Below are positions 17,597 to 25,006 of a DNA stretch of 34,002 bases, in pieces. Positions within the stretch are counted from its first letter, which is position 1, and the number at the start of each line of letters is the position of its first letter. Origin of the DNA: Azospirillum sp. TSO22-1. GTDB lineage: Bacteria; Pseudomonadota; Alphaproteobacteria; Azospirillales; Azospirillaceae. The stretch spans positions 1-34,002 of the forward strand of contig NZ_LGQZ01000056.1 of assembly GCF_003116015.1 (NCBI RefSeq), read 5' to 3'. The position numbers and the translations under genes were made by a program. The notes beneath the pieces are model-generated. The model was given only the letters and a program-made list of their open reading frames with translations. It was not told where the DNA came from and made no database searches.

Positions 17597-19078
17597 ATGC
17601 AGGGCTGGTGGGAACGCGTCTGGGTCGGGGGCAGGCCGTGGTGGATCCTCGCGGTGGTCCAGTTCGGCAATCTGATGCCCAGCATGGATGGCTCGATGGT
17701 CGCCATCGCGTTGCCGTCCATGGCCGCGGGCACCGGCATCCCGTTGTCCACCCTGCAATGGGTCGCCACCATCTACTACCTGGTCAGCGCCGTCGTCGTG
17801 CTGATCGCCGGGCGGCTGGGCGACCTGCTGGGGCGGTCGCGCGTCTTCACCTTCGGGTTCGTGCTGTTCACCGCCGCCTCGCTCGGTTCGGCGACCGTGC
17901 CGGGACTGCCGGGGCTGCTGGCCTGCCGCGTGCTGCAAGCCATTGGCGGCGCCTGTCTGGTCGCCAACGGCAACGCCATCATCACCAGCACCTTCACCGA
18001 CGGGCGGCGCGGCTTCGCGCTCGGGCTGAACTCCACCATCCTGGCCGGCGGCGTGGCGCTGGGGTTCCTGGTCGGCGGGCTGCTGACCGACGGGTTCGGC
18101 TGGCGCTCGGTGTTCCTGGTCAACCTGCCGGTCGGCGCGGCGGCCATCGCGCTGGCGCTGGCGGTGCTGCCGGCGCGCAAGGGGCCGGCCAAGCCGTTCC
18201 GCTTCGACTGGATCGGCTCGGCGCTGCTGGCGCTCGCCGTGTGCGGGCTGCTGGTCGGGCTGCAGCGGCTGGGCGCGCAACGCGCACCGACGGCGGAGGT
18301 GCTGGGGCTGCTTGGCGGCGGCGCGGCGGCGCTGCTGGCGCTGCTGGCGGTCGAGCGGCGGACCGAGACGCCGCTGCTGCCGCTCGCCGTGTTCGGGCAC
18401 CGCAACGTGGCGGTCGGGCTGGCGGCCATCGCGCTGTTCTGCTCGCTGCTGGCGGCCAGCGGCATCCTGCTGCCGCTCTACCTGCAAGGCGTGCTCGGCA
18501 TCGGCGCGGCGCAGGCGGGGCTGGCGCTGGCGCCGTACTCGGTCACCATGTGCATCCTCGCGCCGTTCTCCGGCATCCTGGCCGAGCGGTTCAACGCCGC
18601 CTGGATGATGGCCGGCGGGGCGCTGCTGGCGATGGCGGTGTCCATCGGCTACGCCTTCCTCGGCGTGTCGGCGCCGCTGACGGCGGTTGCGCTGGGGCAG
18701 CTGCTGATCGGGCTGGCGGCGGGCGTGTTCTTCGCGCCGAACCGCGTGCTGCTGTTCGCCGGGCTGCCGGACGGCTTCCTGGGCGTGGTGTCGGGGCTGA
18801 TGCAGCTCACCCGGCAGCTCACCTACGCCGCGGCGATCGCGCTGTCGACGCTGGCCGTCGCCGTGGCGGTCGAGCCGCACGGCCGGCTGTCCGACCTGTC
18901 GTCCGCAGGCACCGTCCCGCCCGCCGCCAAGCTGGCGATGACCGAGGCGATGGGCGCGGTCTATGTGGTGCTCGCCGGCCTGCTGGCGGGTGCCGCCGTC
19001 CTCTGCCTCTGGCACGCCCACACGCGCCGCCGGGCGTCGGCGCGGCTCGTCACCTCCGTGCGGGAGTCCACGTCATGA
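17597..19078 (+). CDS. DHA2-type major facilitator superfamily exporter
   Basis: A 493-residue inner-membrane transporter of the 14-TM drug:H+ antiporter type (EmrB/QacA-like). Early motifs are MPSMDGSMVAIALPSM (TM1, the D..(I/V)..ALP signature), LQWVATIYYLV, and motif A as GRLGDLLGRSRVF; motif C-like glycines occur in NSTILAGGVALGFLVGGLLTDGFGWRSVFLVNLPVG. About fourteen hydrophobic segments can be counted. The family exports hydrophobic drugs, dyes or metabolites by proton antiport; the substrate is unknown. A strong ribosome-binding site (GGGGGAGG) precedes the ATG at 17597. Its stop overlaps the start of the unusual ATPase-like/GNAT fusion gene (ATGA, 19075-19078), which implies a shared function or stoichiometric expression. 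Confidence 0.92.
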   Translation: MQGWWERVWVGGRPWWILAVVQFGNLMPSMDGSMVAIALPSMAAGTGIPLSTLQWVATIYYLVSAVVVLIAGRLGDLLGRSRVFTFGFVLFTAASLGSATVPGLPGLLACRVLQAIGGACLVANGNAIITSTFTDGRRGFALGLNSTILAGGVALGFLVGGLLTDGFGWRSVFLVNLPVGAAAIALALAVLPARKGPAKPFRFDWIGSALLALAVCGLLVGLQRLGAQRAPTAEVLGLLGGGAAALLALLAVERRTETPLLPLAVFGHRNVAVGLAAIALFCSLLAASGILLPLYLQGVLGIGAAQAGLALAPYSVTMCILAPFSGILAERFNAAWMMAGGALLAMAVSIGYAFLGVSAPLTAVALGQLLIGLAAGVFFAPNRVLLFAGLPDGFLGVVSGLMQLTRQLTYAAAIALSTLAVAVAVEPHGRLSDLSSAGTVPPAAKLAMTEAMGAVYVVLAGLLAGAAVLCLWHAHTRRRASARLVTSVRESTS

Positions 19079-20559
19079 GCGAAGCGGCAAACCTTCTGGT
19101 CAGCCTGACCGTCAACACCGACCGCCGGATGATCCCCGCCGTCTGCGCCCTGGTGCGGGAGGCCGCGCAGGCCGCCGGCTTCGACGAGCGGCAGGCGCAG
19201 CGCCTGGAGCTGGCGGCGGAGGAGGCCGCCATCGTCGTCATCGAGCAGTCGTTCGAAGGCCGCGCCGACGGCACCTACGACCTGTCCATGTCCGACGAGG
19301 GCGCGCGCTTCGTCATGGCCGTGCACGACCTGGGCCTGCCCTTCGACTGGGCCCGCGCCCAGGCGGAGGAAAGCACCAGCCTGTCGATCCAGCTGCTGCG
19401 CTCGCTCACCGACGAGATCCGCTTCGTCAACCTGGGCAAGCAGGGCAAGCGGATCGAGTTCGTCGTCAACCGCTCGGAGATGGACCTGGAGGGGCCGGGG
19501 CTGCACCAGATCGCCGTGCCGGCCGGCGAGGTTCCCGCCGCCCCCGCCGACACGCCGCTGGAGATCCGTCCGCTGCGGCCGGAGGAGGACGGCGTGGCGC
19601 TGGCCCGCTGCATGTACACGGTCTACGGCTACAGCTACCACGAGGTGGTCTATTTCCCCGAGCGGCTGCGCGACCTGATCGAGAAGGGGCTGCTGGTCTC
19701 CGTCGTCGCGGTCACGCCGGACGGCACCGTGGCCGGGCACCAGGGCCTCAAGAAGACCGCGCCGGACGCACGGGTCGCCAACGTGTCCATGGGCGCCGTC
19801 GATCCGCGCTTCCGCGGACGCAAGCTGTTCGAGCGGCTGAAGGCGGACACCTTCGGCCGGGTCAAGGCGCAGGGACTGCTCGGCCTGTACGGCGAGGCGG
19901 TGACGATCCATCCCTACTCGCAGAAGGCCAACTTCGCGTCGGGCGGGCACGAGACCGGCATCCTGCTGGCCTACATCCCGGGCGACCGGGCCTTTAAGAA
20001 GATCGACGGGCAGGGCGGGGCGAGCGACCGGCAGACGGCGGTGCTGTTCTACATCGTCCTCAACCCGGCGCCGGTGCGCACGGTGTACCCGCCGGTCGCG
20101 CACCGCGCGATGATCGAGCGGATCTACGCCTGGGCCGGCGTCGGGCGCGCCTTCGCCGAGCCCGGCGCGGTGGAGCTTCCGGAGCGCTCCGAGGTCGATG
20201 TCGAGGTGCGGGCGTCCTACAACTGGGCGGTGCTCGGCGTCGTGCGGGCCGGGCGCGATCTGGTCGATCTGGTGCGCGTGCGGACGCGCGAGCTGTGCCA
20301 GTCGCACCTGGACTGCGTCTACCTGGACCTGCCGCTGTCCGATCCGGCCACGGCGGTCCTGGCGCCGGAGTTGGAGGAACTGGGCTTCTCGTTCTGCGGG
20401 ATCTATCCGGAGATGGTGGAGAGCGGCGACCTGCTGCGCCTGCAATACCTCAACAACATCGCCATCGACCCGGCGAAGATCATCGTCGTGACGGACTTCG
20501 GGCGGGAGTTGCTGGGGTACGTGGTGGAGCGGGCGGGGGTGGCGGTGGCTGCGGCGTAA
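19075..20559 (+). CDS. RsbW-like ATPase domain fused to GNAT acetyltransferase domains
   Basis: A 494-residue cytoplasmic protein in three parts. Residues about 1-135 resemble anti-sigma-factor kinases of the RsbW/HATPase_c_2 type: LELAAEEAAIVVIEQSF (44-60) aligns with the N-box and HDLGLPFDW (84-92) with the G1 box. However, the Mg-binding Asn of the N-box is Val54, the usual His is Gln58, and the G2 glycines are replaced (STSLSIQLL), so ATP binding or kinase activity is doubtful. Residues about 162-300 are a GNAT domain with VDPRFRGRKLFERLK (242-256) at the acetyl-CoA loop. Residues about 375-460 (VEVRASYNWAVLG...LEELGFSFCGIYPE) look like a second, degenerate GNAT module. The gene is translationally coupled to an MFS exporter. 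Function unknown; modification of the exported compound or a signalling role are both possible. Confidence 0.8.
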   Translation: MSEAANLLVSLTVNTDRRMIPAVCALVREAAQAAGFDERQAQRLELAAEEAAIVVIEQSFEGRADGTYDLSMSDEGARFVMAVHDLGLPFDWARAQAEESTSLSIQLLRSLTDEIRFVNLGKQGKRIEFVVNRSEMDLEGPGLHQIAVPAGEVPAAPADTPLEIRPLRPEEDGVALARCMYTVYGYSYHEVVYFPERLRDLIEKGLLVSVVAVTPDGTVAGHQGLKKTAPDARVANVSMGAVDPRFRGRKLFERLKADTFGRVKAQGLLGLYGEAVTIHPYSQKANFASGGHETGILLAYIPGDRAFKKIDGQGGASDRQTAVLFYIVLNPAPVRTVYPPVAHRAMIERIYAWAGVGRAFAEPGAVELPERSEVDVEVRASYNWAVLGVVRAGRDLVDLVRVRTRELCQSHLDCVYLDLPLSDPATAVLAPELEELGFSFCGIYPEMVESGDLLRLQYLNNIAIDPAKIIVVTDFGRELLGYVVERAGVAVAAA

Positions 20560-20582
20560 CCCCCGCCCCAATCCTCCCCCGC
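20559..20582. repeat. Degenerate copy of the palindromic repeat half-site
   Basis: ACCCCCGCCCCAATCCTCCCCC, running from the last base of the GNAT-fusion stop codon, resembles the segment CCCCCACCCAACCCTCCCCC found in the repeat at 40-58 and the matching part at 26158-26174. The hairpin that should follow has been lost, so this is at best a decayed fragment. Confidence 0.3.
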
Positions 20583-20586
20583 TCTC

Positions 20587-20668
20587 GGTGGATCGGAGAT
20601 CCGCCTGCCGCGTCGGTGCGAACCAAAGGTCCGCGCGTGAGCTGCTCGGGGGAAAGAGGGGACCCCCG
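20587..20668. terminator. Two small hairpins between convergent genes
   Basis: GGTGGATC (20587-20594) pairs with GATCCGCC (20598-20605) around GGA, with one G-T wobble; CGGGGG (20647-20652) pairs with CCCCCG (20663-20668). They lie between the convergent GNAT-fusion and CBS genes and may act as a bidirectional transcription end, although neither has a T-run. The rest of the 134-bp gap shows nothing. Confidence 0.35.
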
Positions 20669-20693
20669 TACCGGAGCCGCCCGGGCTAATCCG

Positions 20694-21125
20694 TCAGCGC
20701 TTGGGCTTGCCCGGCTGGCTGACATCCTCGATGGTCTGGCCGACCATGTCGTCGTCGTCGGTGCGGGTGGCGAGATCGCCGATGGCCACGACGCCGACCA
20801 GCCGCTTGTCGCGGTTCACCACCGGCAGACGGCGGATCTGCTTCTCCGACATGATGGTCGCGGCTTCCGCCGTATCCTGGTCCTCGAAGACGTATTCGGT
20901 GCCGGCGCTCATGGCGTCGCGCACCTTGGCGTTGTTCGGGTCCCTGCCGTCGGCCACCGCGCGCACGGCGATGTCGCGGTCGGTCAGGGTGCCGACCAGG
21001 CGGTCGTTCTCACCCACCGGCAGGAAGCCGATGTCGGCGTCGCGCATCATGCGCGCGGCCTCCTTCAGCGGGGTGTCGGGGCTTACCGTCTCCACCTGTC
21101 TGGTCATGATCTCACGGATCTTCAT
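20694..21125 (-). CDS. Tandem CBS-domain protein
   Basis: A 143-residue cytoplasmic protein consisting almost entirely of two CBS domains (about 1-60 and 68-123), which together form a Bateman module that binds adenosine nucleotides such as AMP, ATP or SAM. The first has IMTRQVETVSPDTPLKEAARMM and ends GTLTDRDIAVRAV; the second has AMSAGTEYVFEDQDTAEAATIM and RRLPVVN...VGVVAIGDLA. There is no attached enzymatic or transport domain, so it probably acts as a stand-alone sensor or partner. The ATG at 21125 is chosen over an upstream in-frame ATG because GGAGGA lies at the right distance before it and homologues start MKIREIM-like. Confidence 0.92.
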   Translation of the reverse strand: MKIREIMTRQVETVSPDTPLKEAARMMRDADIGFLPVGENDRLVGTLTDRDIAVRAVADGRDPNNAKVRDAMSAGTEYVFEDQDTAEAATIMSEKQIRRLPVVNRDKRLVGVVAIGDLATRTDDDDMVGQTIEDVSQPGKPKR

Positions 21126-21183
21126 GAGAATCCTCCGAGGTGCCGAATAAGGACAGTGGACCTGGAGCAACCGCGCCGCGCCG

Positions 21184-21289
21184 TGAAGGTTCCGGGTTAG
21201 TCCGCGCCGCCGCTGGTTTTACCCAGGCTCAGCGCTGGAACCTTCATACAAGGTAGCGGGTTCATGGCGATGAAGGGCGCAGGCCCTTC
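21184..21289. other. Inverted repeats in the CBS / membrane-pair intergenic region
   Basis: TGAAGGTTCC (21184-21193) and GGAACCTTCA (21237-21246) are a perfect 10-bp inverted repeat 43 bp apart; a small hairpin GAAGGGC-GCAG-GCCCTTC follows at 21272-21289. They occupy the 193-bp divergent gap. They could be regulatory or a remnant of a mobile repeat; there is no transposase and no flanking duplication that I can see. Confidence 0.35.
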
Positions 21290-21318
21290 GCCCCGCACTC
21301 CGGCGAAGGTGAACGCCG

Positions 21319-21582
21319 ATGAACCAGTGGCTTTTGTGGAGCCGCTTCGCCGCCATCAATCTGTTCGGCGTCGCCGGGCTGGTGCTGGCGTGGATCAACG
21401 GCTGGATCGCGGTCATCGTCGAGGCCGACGCCAGTTGCATCTGCACCATGATCTGCGCGCTGTTCCTGGTCGGCATGGCCGCCACGCTGGCCGCGACGCG
21501 CGTCCGTCTCGACCGCGAGGGCGACGTGCTTCCTGAGAGTCTGAACGCCGTCTACGCCCCCCCCCGCTCGGCGAGGAGGTGA
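21319..21582 (+). CDS. Small membrane protein, first of a pair
   Basis: An 87-residue protein with two predicted transmembrane segments (about 9-35, FAAINLFGVAGLVLAWINGWIAVIV region, and 41-60, ICTMICALFLVGMAATLAAT) joined by a short loop with two cysteines (CIC), and a charged C-terminal tail (RVRLDREGD). I do not recognise the family. It is supported as a gene by ATG with upstream GAAGGTGAA, by GC-rich third positions, and by the next gene, whose ATG follows its stop by 5 bp with the GAGGAGG ribosome-binding site lying inside its last codons. The two are therefore likely co-translated and may interact in the inner membrane. Confidence 0.7.
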   Translation: MNQWLLWSRFAAINLFGVAGLVLAWINGWIAVIVEADASCICTMICALFLVGMAATLAATRVRLDREGDVLPESLNAVYAPPRSARR

Positions 21583-21587
21583 CTCCC

Positions 21588-22094
21588 ATGGAAAGCCTCA
21601 CACCGCTGTTCATCATATTCGCCGCGCTGACGCTGATGCTGGTGCTGGTCGCGCTGCGCTGGGCCCGCAACGGGCGTGGTCGCACCTTCATCCTGGGGTT
21701 GTTCGCCCTGATGCTGCCGGTGGCCTACGCGGCCCCGGCCAGCCTGCTCGGCCGCGCCAAGCCGGTGACCATGGAATGGCTCAATGGCAAGGTGAAGGAG
21801 GCGACCGTGCTGAGCGCCACCTTCAAGGAGAACGACGCCATCTACCTCACGCTGCTGTGGCGGCAGGCGCCCGACCTGTACAAGCTGCCCTGGAACCAGA
21901 AGATGGCCGAGCAGCTGCAGCAGGCCATGCGCGAGGCCGAGCGCAACGGCACCCAGTCGGTGATGAAACTGCCCTTCGAGCAGAGCTGGGACGACCGCGA
22001 GCCGCGCTTCTACGCGCTGCCGCAGCCGAAGATGCCCGACAAGCCGCAGGACGGCGGTGGAGTAGAGTTCCAGCACCCCGGGCAGCGGACGTAG
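21588..22094 (+). CDS. Membrane-anchored protein, second of a pair
   Basis: A 168-residue protein with one or two N-terminal hydrophobic segments (about 6-24, LFIIFAALTLMLVLVAL, and 34-50) and a soluble part that contains LWRQAPDLYKLPW, an amphipathic helix (NQKMAEQLQQAMREAERNG), LPFEQSWDDREPRFYALPQP and a proline/lysine-rich tail. The second hydrophobic segment ends in YAAPA, which could be a membrane-exit or cleavage point. Not a family I can name, though the 'PFE.SWD.REPRFY..PQP..P.KP' style seems conserved rather than random. It immediately follows the 87-residue membrane protein. The ATG at 21588 is preferred to the GTG at 21579 because GAGGAGG (21573-21579) would otherwise overlap the start. 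Confidence 0.72.
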   Translation: MESLTPLFIIFAALTLMLVLVALRWARNGRGRTFILGLFALMLPVAYAAPASLLGRAKPVTMEWLNGKVKEATVLSATFKENDAIYLTLLWRQAPDLYKLPWNQKMAEQLQQAMREAERNGTQSVMKLPFEQSWDDREPRFYALPQPKMPDKPQDGGGVEFQHPGQRT

Positions 22095-22201
22095 GTGAGC
22101 GGCTTCTGCTCCCTCCCTCCGCTGTGCGTGAGCCCACTGGACGCGCGGGCGCCGCCCCGTTAGGGTCGCGGCCGCATCGCGAGACCAGCGGAGGAAGAAC
22201 C

Positions 22202-22690
22202 ATGCCGTCGTTCGACATCGTGTCCAAGACCGAGATGGCCGAGGTGGACAACGCCCTTGCCGGCGTCCGGCGCGAGATCGAGCAGCGCTACGACTTCAAG
22301 GGCTCCAAGTGCTCGGTGGAGCGGGCGGAGAACGACGTCACCGTGCTGGCCGATGACCAGCCGAAGCTGGACACCGTGCACGAACTGCTGCGCGTCCACA
22401 TGACCCGGCGCAAGGTGGACGCCAACTTCCTGGACTTCGAGGCCAAGGTCGAGCGCGCCGCCGGCGACACCGTGCGCCACGTGGTGAAGATCCGCCAGGG
22501 CATCGCCCAGGATCTTGCCAAGAAGATCGTCAAGGCGATCAAGGACAGCAAGCTGAAGGTCCAGGTGGCGATCCAGGGCGACGAGCTGCGCGTCACCGGC
22601 AAGAAGCGCGACGACCTGCAGGAGGCGATCGCCTACGTGCGCGGCATGAAGCTGGAGCAGCCGCTTCAGTACGTGAACTTCCGGGATTGA
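22202..22690 (+). CDS. YajQ-family nucleotide-binding protein
   Basis: A 162-residue cytoplasmic protein of the YajQ (UPF0234) family, small two-domain proteins; some members in Xanthomonas and Pseudomonas bind cyclic di-GMP and affect virulence gene expression, others were reported to bind RNA/nucleotides. The family landmarks are all present: MPSFDIVSKTEMAEVDNAL at the start, EIEQRYDFKGSK, VRHVVKIRQGIAQDLAKKIVK, LKVQVAIQGDELRVTGKKRDDLQ and the C-terminal PLQYVNFRD. The length matches the family. It has its own leader with GGAGGAAG ahead of the ATG. The following gene converges on it with only 4 bp between stop codons. Confidence 0.95.
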   Translation: MPSFDIVSKTEMAEVDNALAGVRREIEQRYDFKGSKCSVERAENDVTVLADDQPKLDTVHELLRVHMTRRKVDANFLDFEAKVERAAGDTVRHVVKIRQGIAQDLAKKIVKAIKDSKLKVQVAIQGDELRVTGKKRDDLQEAIAYVRGMKLEQPLQYVNFRD

Positions 22691-22694
22691 GCGC

Positions 22695-23021
22695 TCAGCG
22701 CGGCTGCGCGCCGAGATCCTCGAACACCACGCCCTTGTCGGTCGTCTGGAAGCGCCCCTTGCCGTTGACGGTGAGCGGCTTGTCGCCCGGCTGCGGGGCG
22801 AAGGTGGCGGCGTAGTAGCAGTCGTGCAGGCCGGGCCGACCCTTGGTCTCGACGCAGCCCTGCTTGCGGAAGGAGTCGAACTGCCGGAAGCCGAGGCGGC
22901 CCTGCGCCTCCAGCGTGCGGCGAGTGGTGGCTTCGACGGCCTTGCGCATGTCGGACTCGGACGGCTCGCCCGAACATCCCACGAGCGCGAGGCACGCCAG
23001 CGCGATGGCGGCGATCCTCAT
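22695..23021 (-). CDS. Small lipoprotein of unknown function
   Basis: A 108-residue predicted lipoprotein. MRIAAIALACLALVGC gives a compact signal with lipobox LVGC and lipidated Cys16. The mature part holds SESDMRKAVEATTRRTL, then a region with two cysteines (GCVET...HDCYYAA) that may pair, and ends TDKGVVFEDLGAQPR. The pattern (short N-terminal helix, 'CYYAATF', 'GKGRFQTTDKGVVF') resembles other small proteobacterial lipoproteins of unknown role. The ATG at 23021 gives an ideal signal peptide and is preceded by AAAGGCGG. Its 5' side is 37 bp from the stop of the sulfotransferase-like gene on the same strand, so the two may be co-transcribed. Confidence 0.8.
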   Translation of the reverse strand: MRIAAIALACLALVGCSGEPSESDMRKAVEATTRRTLEAQGRLGFRQFDSFRKQGCVETKGRPGLHDCYYAATFAPQPGDKPLTVNGKGRFQTTDKGVVFEDLGAQPR

Positions 23022-23058
23022 CCGCCTTTGGTACCACATCCAGGTGTCCGGTGCAGCT

Positions 23059-23835
23059 TCAGATTGCGTAGCCGAACTGGCGCAGCAGCGGCCCCTGGTG
23101 CTGGAGCAGCCGTTGCATCGCCCGGGCGTCCAGCGTCGTGTACGGTGCGGCCGGCTTCGGCAGCTGCGCCAGACAGGCGGCCAGCGCGTCGGCGCCGGCA
23201 TCCAGGTTCAGGAAGCGCAACGCGGCGTCGAGGTGGGTGTGCGGGTCCGCCGTGAGGTCTTCCCAGCGCAGCTCGTAGTAGCGCTCCGGCCGGCTGGCGC
23301 CGAAGCCGCAGGCGGTGCGGGTGGCGTCGGTCCAGGCGTAGGATGCCGCGTCCGCCGCGGCGTACCACGCCTCGCCGCCCGGCTCGGCGGAGGTCTCGTC
23401 CAGTGCGGCGGCGACCGCTGTGCGACCGTCGTGCACCATGTGCAGGATCGTCAAGCCGGGGAACATCAGCTCCCAGAAGTCGAGGTTGTGGGCGTGCACG
23501 GCGGCGGCGCAGCCGACCATCCGCACGCCCTCGTCCGGCTCCAGCTTGGCCAGCGACAGCGCCACCGCGGTGCGCACGAGGTGCAGAAAATCGCTCTGGG
23601 CGAACGCCGAGGCGCCGCCCTCCAGCCCGTCGTTGTAGTCGCCGACCACGTCCTTCAGAGGCACCGCGAAGCGGTCGGTGAAGTGGCCGTCCGGGGCGAG
23701 GCGCAGTTGCGGATGGGCGTCGAGCAGCGCGCGCACCGTCTCGTGCCCGCTGTGCGGCGCCCCGACGACCAGCAGCAACGGCCGGGCGTACACCGCCGCG
23801 AGGCGGTCGTCGAGGGGGGCGAGGCGGTTCGGCAT
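23059..23835 (-). CDS. Sulfotransferase-fold protein with altered PAPS-binding motifs
   Basis: A 258-residue cytoplasmic protein that looks like a P-loop sulfotransferase. The 5'-phosphosulfate-binding loop appears as LLVVGAPHSGHETVRALLDAHP (about 21-42), in the place of the usual GxxRSGTT..., and the 3'-phosphate-binding strand as LTILHMVHDGRTAVAA instead of ...(V/L)RDPR. The C-terminal part has ERYYELRWEDLTADP, which matches the 'YEDL..DP' region of bacterial sulfotransferases. The replacement of arginine by histidine in both phosphate-contacting motifs means that PAPS use is uncertain. Homologues transfer sulfate to carbohydrates, lipids or Tyr; the substrate here is unknown. Upstream (42 bp) on the same strand is the PPP phosphatase gene. 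Confidence 0.78.
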   Translation of the reverse strand: MPNRLAPLDDRLAAVYARPLLLVVGAPHSGHETVRALLDAHPQLRLAPDGHFTDRFAVPLKDVVGDYNDGLEGGASAFAQSDFLHLVRTAVALSLAKLEPDEGVRMVGCAAAVHAHNLDFWELMFPGLTILHMVHDGRTAVAAALDETSAEPGGEAWYAAADAASYAWTDATRTACGFGASRPERYYELRWEDLTADPHTHLDAALRFLNLDAGADALAACLAQLPKPAAPYTTLDARAMQRLLQHQGPLLRQFGYAI

Positions 23836-23878
23836 GGCGCGGTTCCGGGGTGGGAGGGGGCCACACCCTACGCCGATT

Positions 23879-24634
23879 TCACGTGGTTAGGAACCGCCGC
23901 TCCGTGCCCTCCAGCACCAGGCAGGTCAGGCGGTTGGTGGCGAAGGCGCCGGTGTCGATGCCGATGCGGTTGGCGCGCAACTCCGGCTCCGGGCTGATGG
24001 TGTGGCCGTGCACCACCACCTTGCCGTGGTCGGCGGCTGAGCGCAGGAAGTCATCGCGGATCCACAGCAGGTCGTCCTCGCGCTGGCGCTCCAACGGCAC
24101 CCCGGGGCGGATGCCGGCGTGCGCGAAGAGGTAGTCGCCGATGGTGACGCTGGTCCGCAGCGAGTCCAGGAAGCCGCGGTGCGCCGGCGGCAGGCGCAGG
24201 CGCAACTGCTCCTGCGCCTGCGCGAGGTCCTCGGGGGCTGAGTCGGCGTGCGGCGGCGGCACGTGGTAGCTGGCCAGCGTCGCCGTGCCGCCGAAGGTCA
24301 GCCAGTTCGGGCCGACGCGGATATCCTCCAGGAACGCCAGCATCGACGCCTCGTGGTTGCCCTTGAGGTGGATGGCGCCGAAGCCGGGCGGAGGCCCTTC
24401 GGCCAGACGCTTGATCACGCCGCGCGAGTGCGGTCCGCGGTCCACGTAGTCGCCGAGGTAGACGATGTACTTCACCAGCTCCGGCGCCGCCGCGCCGTCG
24501 GTCTCGATCATGTCGAGCATACGGTCGAGCAGGTCGAGCCGTCCGTGCACGTCGCCGATCGCGTAGACGCGCAGACCGCGCGGCACCGCCGCCGGTGCCG
24601 GCTCCGTCCTCTGCCACCGTGCGAAGCTGAACAA
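23879..24634 (-). CDS. PPP-family serine/threonine phosphatase (metallophosphoesterase), TTG start
   Basis: A 251-residue cytoplasmic metallophosphoesterase of the bacterial PPP branch (lambda phosphatase / PrpA-like), which removes phosphate from phosphoserine or phosphothreonine using a two-metal centre. The signature motifs are all present: GDVHGR near residue 27, GDYVDRGP, KGNHE, LFAHAGIRPG and VVHGHT. The family N-terminus is typically (M)FSFxR..., and here the matching residues LFSFARWQ begin at a TTG codon (24634-24632). GGAGGG lies 6 bases before this TTG, which makes it a much better start than the ATG 65 codons upstream, whose extension is Arg/Gly/Pro-rich and unlike any domain. A target could be a phosphoprotein recognised by a protein such as the FHA gene, but no kinase is in the window. 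Confidence 0.9.
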   Translation of the reverse strand: MFSFARWQRTEPAPAAVPRGLRVYAIGDVHGRLDLLDRMLDMIETDGAAAPELVKYIVYLGDYVDRGPHSRGVIKRLAEGPPPGFGAIHLKGNHEASMLAFLEDIRVGPNWLTFGGTATLASYHVPPPHADSAPEDLAQAQEQLRLRLPPAHRGFLDSLRTSVTIGDYLFAHAGIRPGVPLERQREDDLLWIRDDFLRSAADHGKVVVHGHTISPEPELRANRIGIDTGAFATNRLTCLVLEGTERRFLTT

Positions 24635-25006
24635 GGCTGACCCTCCGGGAACGCCCCAAGGCTGGCGGGCGACGATCGTCCGCCACCCAACAGGTGGGGT
24701 CGAAAACGCGTGTTGCGAGGGGGCTTCGCCGCCCGCGGGTGCCGGCCTACCCTTCGGAGACCAGCCGTTCGAGCGCCATCCTCCCCTTCGAGAGAGACCA
24801 CGGCCCTGCGTTCGGTGAGGCTCACCCAATGGCGGACGCGGGTCGGGGTGACGATGACGCCGCCACCGCCAGGACCGCCAAGCCGTGCCAGCGTCACACC
24901 ATCAGGTTTCCATCATTCACGCATGCGCACTCATTGACTGCAATTGTTGCCGTTGGTTGTTTATCCGGCGTAGGCTTCCGCGCATTCCTGCAACGCGGAG
25001 TTCCTC
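24635..25006. other. Intergenic region without a recognised gene
   Basis: About 370 bp between the divergent phosphatase and pepsin-like genes. Short reading frames here have no domain, no ribosome-binding site and no homology that I can recognise. GACGATCGTC (24671-24680) is a perfect 10-bp palindrome near the phosphatase start. From about 24905 the DNA becomes AT-richer; TTGACT (24934-24939) could be a -35 box for the gene at 25007, but the best -10 match (TGTTTA, 24958-24963) is poor. Confidence 0.35.

Noticed and set aside
16577..19021. 814-codon minus-strand open frame
   Set aside because: Antisense to the lipoprotein and the MFS gene; composition is repetitive Arg/Gln/Gly/His with no domain.
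21184..21246. 10-bp inverted repeat as ends of an insertion sequence
   Set aside because: Only 43 bp lie between the arms, with no transposase and no visible target duplication; kept only as an unexplained inverted repeat.
24934..24963. Sigma-70 promoter for the pepsin-like gene
   Set aside because: TTGACT is a fair -35 but no acceptable -10 lies 16-18 bp downstream.
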